Assembly: GCA_947683625.1 (NCBI GenBank)
Contig: CANTUR010000126.1
Coordinates: 2,790,001-2,854,000 of the forward strand
Reading direction: 5' to 3'
From: Mallotus nudiflorus
Taxonomy: Eukaryota; Streptophyta; Magnoliopsida; Malpighiales; Euphorbiaceae
DNA: 64,000 bases
The position numbers were made by a program, and so were the translations under genes. Below are positions 44,533 through 54,420 of the stretch, in pieces; the stretch's first letter is position 1, and every line of letters starts with the position of its first letter. The notes beneath the pieces were generated by a model, which was not told the origin of the DNA, did not search any database, and saw only the letters and a list, made by a program, of their open reading frames with translations.

Positions 44533-46760
44533 TTCATTGACATGAGCTTTACACGTATTCATCATCGTCTGAATATAGGGTTATGCTCTAGAGTTTGCAA
44601 ACATAAACCTTGTGATGTATTATTCTTTTTTCTATTGAAAAATAACACTTTTTTATTTTCATTTGTTACTTTCAACCTTTATTTTTTTTTGTTCTAATAC
44701 TAACTATTACATATTAATCATGATTATTTTATTTTAACCATTTTACCCTCTCTTTTAATAACAACACATATATTAAAAATTATTATTGTTATGGTTTAAC
44801 ATCAACAACAACACATATACTATAAATCAAAATTTTAAATTAAATAAACAATTTTTTTTTCGCTAAACAGAGAAATAAATTTTCAATACTAACTAAATAA
44901 TTTATTCTTCACTAATTAAATACAACATATGTATTTACTAAAACATATACATAAAAATATTTACTATTAAATATCCATAAATATATTACTAACAAATATA
45001 TCTAATAAAATATAACAATTTGGGATATATGCAACATATTAAATCATTTTATTTTTTAAAAAATATAACAATTTTTACCAATATTCAACATATTAAATCG
45101 GTTTATTTTTAAACAACATACCTTTTTATATTACAAGTCACCTCCTCAAACTGAACTTTTAATTAACTTTTTAATAAATTAATTACTAATATTTTTTTTA
45201 CTTTTTTAATTACAGTTCTTTTAATATTATACACTCTTGTTATTATTCTCACAAATATTATATAATAACTTTTATTATTATTTCAAATTATCTATTTTAT
45301 ATTAAACATTTCACTTACATAACCTAAAAAATTTATTAATAATAATAATTATCATGATTATTAACAATCATTACATAATTATTAGTGACTAATTAACTAT
45401 TAAAAAATAATATAATCATAATCAAATAATCACTTATATAATTATAATATTACAAAAGTTAAAGTAATCATTTAACAATAATCCATCACATCAATGTCAA
45501 ATCTGGTGGGAGACAAATTTTCTCTCCACGCAATAAAATCTTTAAAAAAAAAATTACAGTCATACAGCTAGTGCTGGTGGTAGTATAATTATAAAGTCAC
45601 TAGTGGTAGCGATATGAGGGAAAAAAAGAAAAAAATTTTCTCTTCCCTTAAAATGGAAAATTATTTCATAATTACCATAAAAAAGGGAAAAAATTTTAAA
45701 TTTTTTTACATTGAAAAATATTTTTATTTTTTACCATAATTTGATAAATTAGTTTGGAGAAACCAACTGTCGAAAGGTATTGAATTAGATATTTATAAAG
45801 TTACATAAGTTAATTATTAATATTACAAGAAATTACCTATTTATTTATAGATGTAGAATATTATAATTATATATGCTAATTTTTTTATTATGACCAAATT
45901 AAAATAGATAGATTAAAATTTAATAAATTTGAAATACTGCAATTCATATAAAAAAAATCTTAAAAGTTGTATGCTGGATTGTTGATTTACGTGGTTGCAG
46001 CTAGCAATAATTGAGTGGCACTCGATGTGTGGATGTGGAGTTGATGAGCAACGTAGAGTCGGAAGATGAGCAACTTTAGCATTCAACTGGGAGTCGCATT
46101 AATTAACATTTTATGGGATAAGGTATGTCCTTTGATACATTGAAGGGCCATTATCATTTATTAACTTAACTAACCTTCATTATGTTAAAAAAAACAAAAA
46201 AACGTTAACTAACCTTCAACGGAACAAACTCTTATTGGTTTGTTGAGCTTTGCTTTGTCCTTTTAATACTTGTCCGTTGACTAATTGGTCCGAGGTGGAA
46301 TAAACTTTTCGTGATTTGGTGAAATTCTTCACTATAATTGGCGGATGGCCAAAACATGAGCACCACCAAAACTCACCCCTAAGAATTTCTGTTATATATA
46401 ATAAAATCTAAAATATTTCGACGAAAAAAAATCTATAATATAAATACAATATAATTGCATTGCTATATTCGTTTTATAAATTCGATTTAAGTTAAAATCC
46501 TCCCATATTATCTCACATATTTTAAATAAATAAGTGATTTTAATAGTAATTCATTGCTATTAATTTTTTAAATTAAATAGCGGTTCAATGGCTAATTTTT
46601 TCTTCAAAAGTATTCAATTGTTCTATTATTTTCTAGAAAACTGAGATAATTAAATTTAATAGTTAAATAATCGAACTGAATAGGCAAAAAAATGAAAATT
46701 TGTTACATGCTGACAACCCTCTAACAAAATGGAGTCACTTTGAACGGATTAAATATCTAG
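44533..46760. other. AT-rich intergenic DNA
   Basis: No gene is seen. The first 500 bp may hold the right end of the DNA-transposon region: 44900-44970 resembles 28501-28575 when inverted. A somewhat GC-richer stretch at 45960-46340 shows no recognisable coding content. Confidence 0.45.
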
Positions 46761-47591
46761 GTGGATATCTAATTTTTTACTTATTTCATTTTTAATATTA
46801 AAGTTTAATCGGTTTTATTTTAAATATTCAATTTTAATTTAATTTTTATCCGTCGGTGATCTGATAACGCAATGATAACGTAAGAGTTGATAATAGAATA
46901 TTCGCCACATTACTCATATCCAATCATCAATTTTTAAGGGTTAGTTGTAATGGTAGTCATCCAACTTTAATTTTATTTCTTTTTTGTTGCCTAATTTTAA
47001 TTTTGTTTTAAAAAGCATATTATTACAAATTTGTAGTCTTCTGAATTTCTCATAAAAACCATTTTAATCCCTAAATATCTTTATCTTTTCAATTTAATTC
47101 AAAAATTATAAAAAGTTTGAAAGTTTACTTATCCTAAACTATGATATTACTTAGATGAGCCTACTCTTATTAGGTAGAATCAAAATAAATTTCATTTTTT
47201 TCCTTCTTTACTATAAATCTATAGAAAATATGAACTTATTTATATATAAAAAAAACTTTAATTCTAAATTAAAATACTAATTATGAATTATTTAGATACC
47301 AAAAAAAATTTTAAATAATTACTATGAAATTAAATAAAAATTTATCATCTGAAAAGATACAAATTAAAAATTAAATAATCAAATTGAAATAAATATAAAT
47401 TTCGGTATTTTTTTATAAATTAAATGTTAAAAATTAATTATTAAACATAAATGATATGATAAATATTATCTTACCGGCTATGATATCATTATTGTACTAT
47501 CATATCACTAACAAACGGAATTTAAGTGAAAGTTGAATATTTAAAATGAAAGTGATTAGGTTTTAATACTCAAAATAAAATAAATGTCCAC
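46761..47591. mobile_element. Fold-back element immediately upstream of the molybdate transporter
   Basis: 46761-46885 and 47460-47591 are imperfect inverted copies. Both read outward-in GTGGAYATYTA, then a block around TTTTAAATATTCAA, then a GTGATMTGATA block. The interior of about 570 bp is AT-rich and non-coding. The right arm ends about 80 bp before the transporter start codon, so it probably lies in its promoter or leader. No certain target duplication was found. Confidence 0.5.
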
Positions 47592-47673
47592 TTTGAGCTC
47601 ACGACACAATCAGCCCCAAAAAAAACAAGACACTATCTTCGTCTTCGCCTAAATTTTCATCTCATCGCGACCC

Positions 47674-49080
47674 ATGGAACCTTCCTCCTCCTCCACCACC
47701 ACCCCTCTCCTCCACCGGAGCCGGTGGTGGAGGCGTCAACTCGATCTCAAAACTACCCTTTCCTCTGAACTTTCCGGTGCGGTGGGTGATTTGGGCACCT
47801 TTATTCCGATAGTCCTCACGCTCACTCTGGTGTCTCACTTAGACCTATCCACCACTCTAATCTTCACGGCCCTTTACAACATTGCTACAGGCCTTCTCTT
47901 CGGTCTTCCTATGCCCGTCCAACCCATGAAGTCCATCGCTGCTGTCGCCGTCTCGGAACTTCCTCATCTCACCACTGCCCAAATCGCCACCGCAGGCGCC
48001 TCCACTGCCGCCACCCTCTTTATCCTCGGTGTCACTGGTCTCATGTCGTTCTTCTACAATTTCATCCCTCTACCGGTTGTCCGTGGCGTCCAGCTTTCTC
48101 AGGGCCTTTCTTTTGCCTTCTCTGCTATCAAATATATTCGCTATAATCAAGATTTTGTCACTTCGAAATCTACTTCCCCTCGTTCTTGGCTTGGACTTGA
48201 CGGTCTAATTCTTGCTATTTCAGCTCTTCTTTTTCTGATACTCACCACTGGATCCGGTATTGATCATCACAGCATCAGTAATGACGAGGAGCACGATGGT
48301 CAATCATCCTTGTCTCGCTCTTCCCAGAGGCGAGTCAATAAAAGATTGCGGATTTTATCAGCAATACCTGCTGCTCTTATAGTATTCTTATTTGGGTTGG
48401 TGTTATGTTTCATGCGCAATCCGTCTATTATCAAGGATCTCAAATTTGGACCCTCAAGAATCAGGGTCTTGAAGATCACGTGGGAAGACTGGAAAATTGG
48501 GTTCTTAAAAGGAGCAATCCCGCAAATCCCATTATCTGTGCTGAATTCTGTAATAGCAGTGTGTAAGCTATCAACTGATCTGTTCCCTGATAGAGAAATG
48601 TCAGCAACAAGAGTTTCTGTTAGTGTTGGAGTAATGAATTTAGTAGGATGTTGGTTTGGTGCTATGCCAGTGTGCCATGGGGCAGGTGGATTGGCAGGGC
48701 AGTACAGATTTGGTGCAAGAAGTGGTGCATCAGTTGTGTTTCTTGGCATAGGGAAGCTAGTGATTGGATTGGTTTTTGGGAATTCTTTTGTGAGGATTTT
48801 GAACCAATTCCCAATTGGAATTCTTGGAGTTCTACTGTTATTTGCTGGGATTGAATTGGCTATGGCATCAAAAGATATGAACACTAAAGAAGAGTCATTT
48901 GTTATGTTGGTTTGTGCTGCTGTTTCTATGACCGGGTCTAGTGCTGCATTGGGTTTTGGGTGTGGAATTTTGCTTTATTTGTTGCTGAAATTGAGAAGAA
49001 TGGAGTGTTCTTTCAAGTTCTCTAAATTTAGCTCTAAAACTCCTCAGGATGATGAGCAATCTACTACCCTCATTCCTTAG
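47674..49080 (+). CDS. MOT2: Molybdate transporter, MOT1/SULTR5 family
   Basis: An intact single-exon gene of 468 residues, the usual length for plant MOT1/MOT2 proteins (about 455-470), which carry molybdate across membranes with high affinity. Two related halves are visible. Residues 32-46 (SELSGAVGDLGTFIPI) and 78-92 (LPMPVQPMKSIAAVA) form the first signature; residues 278-300 (KGAIPQIPLSVLNSV) and 330-350 (AMPVCHGAGGLAGQYRFGAR) form the second. About ten hydrophobic segments fit a SulP-like membrane fold; the loop at 195-225 is hydrophilic. The N-terminus has TPLLHRS, a dileucine-type signal, and the GAVGDLGTF wording, both of which I associate with the vacuolar MOT2 rather than MOT1; the symbol is therefore tentative. 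The start has a good context (CCCATGG). Nothing damaged is seen. Confidence 0.93.
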   Translation: MEPSSSSTTTPLLHRSRWWRRQLDLKTTLSSELSGAVGDLGTFIPIVLTLTLVSHLDLSTTLIFTALYNIATGLLFGLPMPVQPMKSIAAVAVSELPHLTTAQIATAGASTAATLFILGVTGLMSFFYNFIPLPVVRGVQLSQGLSFAFSAIKYIRYNQDFVTSKSTSPRSWLGLDGLILAISALLFLILTTGSGIDHHSISNDEEHDGQSSLSRSSQRRVNKRLRILSAIPAALIVFLFGLVLCFMRNPSIIKDLKFGPSRIRVLKITWEDWKIGFLKGAIPQIPLSVLNSVIAVCKLSTDLFPDREMSATRVSVSVGVMNLVGCWFGAMPVCHGAGGLAGQYRFGARSGASVVFLGIGKLVIGLVFGNSFVRILNQFPIGILGVLLLFAGIELAMASKDMNTKEESFVMLVCAAVSMTGSSAALGFGCGILLYLLLKLRRMECSFKFSKFSSKTPQDDEQSTTLIP

Positions 49081-50235
49081 AATTTGGAGATTAGCCTGCA
49101 TATTTGTTATTGTTAATTGTTGTAGTAAATTCCTATCACCATAAAAATGCAATTAGAGAATATATTTTGTTACTTTAAATTTGTTAAATATATAACTTAG
49201 AATTTTTGGTCTACAACATTATTAGTTTAAATTTAAGTGCATTTGTGATATATTTGGTGGTTAAATCAAGAAGGGTGTCATGATATTTTAGATAATAGCT
49301 CTTGCATCTCTCGAATTGATATCTTGTAAGAGACATATTAATCTTTTTGAAGGGTGAAAAATTATTGGGTGAGCTTATTTGGGAGGTAATTGGATTCAAG
49401 GATGGATGGTTGATCTTCATATTATTTTCTTATATTGTTAATTTTATATAGTGAATTTGTTTCTCCTTTGCCGGTGGACAGGTTTGGGCTGAATCACATT
49501 AATTGATGTGTTTTATATATTTCTTCTATTATGTCATGTTTATTTATTATTTCAAACAATTTTTTAGATCACGCTTTTGCAAGACTAAATTTCCTAACAA
49601 AATTCATTTTACAAGATATATCTTTTAATAGATAGATAAAGTAAGTATGTATAATATGTTGTATTAGCATGTTAATTCTAAGTAGAGCAGAAATAGACAT
49701 GAAAATACAAGAAATAGAAATTCGAATATAGAAAATCACTTTTAATTAAAGTGTCTACTAATCAACTAAAGTGTCTAATTTGTATAAATATGAAAAATTA
49801 AAGACACAATCACAACAAAACAAAAAAATTTGCAGCTGATTTCTTGGCTTCAACAGCGAACTCTTTTCCTTTGGGTTGTCACAGGTTGCAACAAATGCCG
49901 CCAGCTCTTAAGGAATGGATTGATCATGATTGCAGAGGAATCTCTTATCCTCGTCTTGTCCGAGTGTAGTTTGCTCTTTTTGTTCTTAGGCTTGTAGCCT
50001 CGTTTTCTCATAAAATAATATCGGTGCATAAGCATTGCATGTCCTCTAATGATGAAATCTACGACTCTTTTTATAGAAATATCTTCCAAATATTACCAAG
50101 TCACATAAGTGCTTATCGAAGCATATGTATATATATATATATATAACAACTAAATGTTTAGCTTTAGTAAGATTCTAAGCAAATGTTAATTACAGATTTC
50201 TTAGATAGATTAAACAAACATAAAATTATACGAAC
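49081..50235. other. 3' flank of the transporter gene and intergenic DNA
   Basis: The first 150 bp are probably 3' untranslated sequence. The rest contains no recognised gene. A 79-codon minus-strand frame at 49850-50089 (MEDISIKRVVDFIIRGH start, Lys/Arg-rich) and a 24-codon plus-strand frame from 49894 lie in a slightly GC-richer patch. I see no domain or homologue, so neither is called. Confidence 0.45.
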
Positions 50236-50256
50236 AGAATAATACTAAAATTATTT
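50236..50256 (+). repeat. Left target-site duplication of the LINE
   Basis: A 21-bp block beginning AGAATAATACTAAAATT matches 58911-58931 at 19 of 21 positions. The right copy directly follows the poly(A) of the LINE, so these are its target duplications. Confidence 0.7.
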
Positions 50257-50335
50257 GGTAGTGAGAGCAACATGAGTTCTCTCTCTTTTGTGCTTTGCAA
50301 GCTTCAAGTTTGGTGATATACCCTTATAGTGTCTC
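50257..50335 (+). mobile_element. 5' end of the LINE, before the nested copia element
   Basis: 79 bp between the left target duplication and the start of the copia LTR. It ends ATAGTGTCTC, and GTCTC recurs at 54281 where the LINE resumes, consistent with a 5-bp copia target duplication. Confidence 0.55.
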
Positions 50336-50623
50336 TGATGGATTTGTTGCATCTTTTTGCTGTCAGTTTCAGTAGATCATAACAATAAATATCACAACTG
50401 ATTTTTGTTGTGTTTGAATGTTTCAAGTTTTTTTAAATTTCAGATTTGATAATGTGTTTGTTAACTGATTTTCAGGAATTTGTTTTGATTTGTTTGTTGA
50501 TTTTTCATGTATAAATAGCAGCTTGGTCAATAAAGAAAATATGCTTTCAACAACTCAAAATCTTTCTTTTATTTTCTGTTGTGCTTTGTCAAATCAAAAA
50601 CCAGAAATTTTCTCTAAACATCA
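50336..50623 (+). repeat. 5' LTR of Ty1/copia element 1
   Basis: 288 bp with inverted termini TGATG/CATCA. It holds a TATA box TATAAATA at 50510-50517 and an AATAAAG poly(A)-type signal about 20 bp later. The preceding GTCTC (50331-50335) is the probable target duplication. The 3' LTR is missing. Confidence 0.7.
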
Positions 50624-50629
50624 ACAAAG

Positions 50630-50641
50630 TGGTATCAGAGC
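50630..50641 (+). other. Primer-binding site of copia element 1
   Basis: TGGTATCAGAGC is a perfect match to the initiator-Met tRNA 3' end, six bases inside the LTR. Confidence 0.9.
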
Positions 50642-50711
50642 TCCCTTGTTCTCAAGGGACCTGTATTGTGAGTGAATCTGTGAGGAACCTTAAACACCAA
50701 ACCTACAAGCA

Positions 50712-51620
50712 ATGACAATAAACAACTTTATGGCTGCACCACTTGTTTTCTCAGGTGTTAATTATCATATTTGGGCAGTAAAGATGAAGTCCTATTTGGA
50801 AGTCTGTGAACTTTGGGACATGGTTGAAAATGACCAAATTCAACCATTGCCTGAAGATCCAACATTGGAAGCTATAAGAAATCAAAGGAATGAAGTGAAG
50901 AAGAGATCAAAGGCCAAGACCTGCATTCACTCAGCTATATCTAATGAAGTTTTCACAAGTATCATGGCTTGTGAGACAACAAAGCAAGCTTGGGATTTGC
51001 TAAAGGAAGCTTTCCAATGAAATGACAAAACAAGACAAATGCAAGTTTTGAATCTCTGAAGGGAATTTGAGCTCTTGAAAATGAAAGAAACTGAAAGCAT
51101 AAAGGAGTATTCAAATAAACTCCTTGCTATAGTCAACAAAATTAGGATAATTGGTGAGGAATTACCTGATAAAAGAATTATGGAGAAGGTGTTGGTGAGT
51201 CTACTGGAAAGGTTCAAAGCCAAGATATCATCCCTTGAAGAGTCAAAAGATCTTACTCAAATTTCCTTAACTGAACTAGTCAATTGTTAGCAAGCACAAA
51301 AGTAGAGAAGGGCTATTAGAAAAGAAGATATGATAGAAGGAGCCTTTCAAGAAAAAGACAAAGATCAAGCTTATGCAGTAGGAAAAGGCAAGTAGCATTG
51401 GAACAAGAAAATAAGAAGGAAGCTGATAGTAACTAAGATGGAGGAAAAAAAGGCAAATATCCTCCATGTCCTCATTGTAAAAAGACATTGCATCTCCAAA
51501 GATATTTTTGGTTCAGACCTGATATTCAATGTAGGTCATGCAAGTAAATGGGTCATATAGAGAAGGTGTGTAAGAGCAAGCAACAAGAAAGACATCATGC
51601 ATAAGTAGCTGATCAATAAA
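50712..51620 (+). pseudogene. Copia element 1 gag
   Basis: Starts MTINNFMAAPLVFSGVNYHI, the DUF4219-type opening of plant copia gag, followed by a UBN2-type core (FELLKMKETESIKEYSNKLL, 51060-51290). A CCHC knuckle lies at 51530-51571 (C-R-S-C-K-stop-M-G-H-x4-C) with an extra Cys pair just upstream. In-frame stops at 51018 and 51287 and inside the knuckle break the frame. Gag would form the virus-like particle of the retrotransposon. Confidence 0.85.
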
Positions 51621-51637
51621 AGGAGGAGTAGCTATTC

Positions 51638-54280
51638 ATGGCGACTTGCTTCATCAGTAATAGAACCAATGATGCATGGCTTATTGATAGCGGTTGCACT
51701 CATCATATGACTTATGATGAGAGCACGTTCAAGGAACTTGATCGAATGTATATTTCCAAGGTCAGGATTAGAAATGGAGATTATATTATTGCCAAAAGTA
51801 AAGGAACAGTGGCTATTGAATGTGCTTCAAGTATTAAACTAATATTAAATGTGTTATTTGTACTTGAAATTGACCAAAATCTCTTGAGTGTGGGATAATT
51901 TCTTGAAAAGAATTACTCTGTGGTTTTTAAAAATAAAACTTGTGTGATTTATAATCCTATTGGGAGTGAATTATTTTCAGTTAAGGTGAAGGCAAAGAGT
52001 TTTTTAGTGAATTTATTGCAAGCAGATGCATATGCATATCCTAGTTCCTTGGATCAGTTCGAACTTTGGCACAAAAGGTTGGGACATTTTCATTACTTTG
52101 CACTTAAATATATGTATAGTAATGAACTTATTCAGAATTTGCCCACTATTAAAGATAAAGTTGGAGCTTATGAAATTTGCCAATTGGGGAAACAATCTAA
52201 ATTGCCATTTCAGTAGAATAAGACATGAAAGGTGACAGAAAAGCTACAGTTGATACACACAGATGTGTGCAGTCCAATGAGAACATAGTCCTTGAATGGT
52301 AGTAAGTACTATATAGTATTTATTGATGACTTCAGTAGGATGTGTTGGGTTTACTTTATGAAACAAAAATCAGAAGTAGCTGATGTTTTTTAGACTTTCA
52401 AAAATTGGATTGAAAATCAAAGTGGGCATAAAATGAAGGTAATTAGATTAGATAATGGGACTAAATATAATTCTGATAGATTCAACAAGTTTTGTGAAGA
52501 TGCAGGTATTGAACATCAGTTGACGATAACCTACACTCTGCAACAAAATGGAGTGAGCGAAAGAAAATAGAACAATGATGAACATGGCCAGGTGTCTTTT
52601 ATTTGAGAAGAAGCTTCCCAAGAAGTTATGGGCTGAAGCAGTCAACACTTCAGTTTACTTGCTTAATAAGTTGCTGACAAAGAAGCTAAAAAATAAAACA
52701 CCATTTGAAGTCTGGTGTGTTCACAAGCCATCTGTACAAAACCTGAAGATATTTGGCTACATATGTTACACTTATGTTCTAGATGTAAAAAGAGATAAAC
52801 TTGATCAAAAGGCTGATGTTGGGATCTTTATATGCTACAGTAGGACCACCAAAGGCTATCAGGTCTATCAACCTTTAAATGAAAAAATAATAATCACAAG
52901 GGACATCAGGTTTGATGAGCTTGCTATATGGAATTGGGACAAGTCAGAGGTGGAGCATGAAGAAATCAAAGATATTGCTCTTATTGAAAGTCAGATTGAA
53001 GAATTTGATGATTGTATTGATGATATTCCTATTAGAGGTACCAAATTACTTTATAACATTTACCATAATTGTAATGTTATTGTACTTGAGCTTGTAGGTT
53101 ATGCAGATGCTATGAAAGATTCAAAGTGGGTTGCTACAATGAAAAAGGAGCTGATGATGATAGAAAAAAATTAGACTTGGGTATTAGTAGACAGACCAAG
53201 CCATAAGAAACCCATTAGTGTAAAGTGGGTATTTCAAACAAAGTTGAATGCAGATGGTTCAATCAACAAGTACAAGGCAAGGCTGGTAGTCAAAGGGTAT
53301 GCCCAACAGTTTATAGTGGACTTCTCAGAGACATTTGCATCGGTTGCGAGGCTAGACACAATCAGATTGCTTTTAGCATTTACAGCTCATTTGGAGTGGA
53401 AAATTTATCAACTTGATGTCAAGTCAGCATTTTTGAATGGCCATTTGGAGGAGGAGATCTTTATTGAGTAGCCTAAAGGTTTTGTGAAGAAAGAAAATAA
53501 AGATAAGGTGTATTTGCTAAAAAATCTCTATACGGTCTCAAACAGCCTTTAAGAGCCTAGTATAGCAGGATTGATGATCATTTACTGACAAATGGTTTCA
53601 CAGAAAGTCCAAGTGAATCCACCTTATATTTGAAGAGTGTTGGTGAAAATCTAATTGTTGTTTCTCTGTATGTTGATGATATTCTTGTGATAGGAAATAA
53701 TGAAGAGATGATTCAATTATTTAAAGCTCAAATGATGAAGGCCTTTGAGATGACAGACTTGGGAGAGATGTCATATTTTCTTGGCATGGAAATTCAACAA
53801 TCATAATAAGGGATTTTCATTAGCTAAGAAAAATATACAAAAGAAGTGCTCAGGAAATTCAGCATGGAGAATTGCAAGTCCATAAGCATGCCACTAATGC
53901 AGAATGAGAAGCTGAAAAAGGATGATGGAGTTGAGAAAGTTGATGAAGGATTATACAAGAGTCTCATTGGTTGTTTGATGTATCTTACAACAACAAGACC
54001 TGATATCATGTTTGTTGTAAGTTTGTTATTTAGATTTATGCATTGTGCAACTGAGGTGCATTTTAAAGCTACAAAAAGAGCGCTTAGATATGTCAAAGGC
54101 ACTGTCAATTTTGGTATCATGTTTGAGAAATAGAAAATGCTGAATTTACATGGTTATTCTGATAGTGATTGGGCAAGATCTTGTGATGATATGAGAAGCA
54201 CTTCAGGTTATATGTTCAGTTTTAGCTCTGGATATTTTTCTTGGAGTTCTAAGAAGTAGGACACTTTGGCTCAATCAATA
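51638..54280 (+). pseudogene. Copia element 1 pol (protease, integrase, reverse transcriptase, partial RNase H)
   Basis: Order protease-integrase-RT-RNase H, diagnostic of Ty1/copia. Protease: WLIDSGCTHHMTYD at about 51675. Integrase: GHFHYFALKYM, ICQLGKQSKLPF, then HTDVCSPM (52255), IRLDNGTKYNSDRF (about 52446) and QQNGVSERK (about 52541), so the catalytic Asp-Asp-Glu appear present; one zinc-binding Cys is Tyr. [22 protein letters not shown] (53217), [26 protein letters not shown] (about 53670) and FEMTDLGEMSYFLGME. RNase H: YSDSDWARSCDDMRSTSGY (54157) to WSSKK-stop-DTLAQS, where it breaks off at 54280. Many stops stand at Gln or Trp positions. The RNase H end and the 3' LTR are deleted. 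Confidence 0.88.
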
Positions 54281-54420
54281 GTCTCTCTTACGTCATTGCT
54301 CCGGTAAGGGTGGATAGTCATTTGTTCTTCAATAGTTATCTAATTGTCGTGTCTCTCTTACCATGGTGCTCCGGTGAGGATAAATAGTCATTTATCCTTC
54401 AGAAGTTATCCAGTCTCGAC
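54281..54420 (+). repeat. 70-bp tandem repeat, LINE 5' region
   Basis: Units at 54281-54350 and 54351-54420 both start GTCTCTCTTAC and share GCTCCGGTRAGG, AATAGTCATTT and CTTCARWAGTTATC. It is the first LINE sequence after the truncated copia element and may be part of a repeated 5' promoter region. Confidence 0.65.

Noticed and set aside
48300..48884. A 194-codon frame antisense to the molybdate transporter
   Set aside because: It is the mirror of a GC-richer, hydrophobic coding exon; the sense frame has full family homology and the antisense text has no domain.
49850..50089. A 79-codon basic frame downstream of the transporter gene
   Set aside because: No start context, domain or homologue could be argued. 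It is mentioned in the intergenic entry only.
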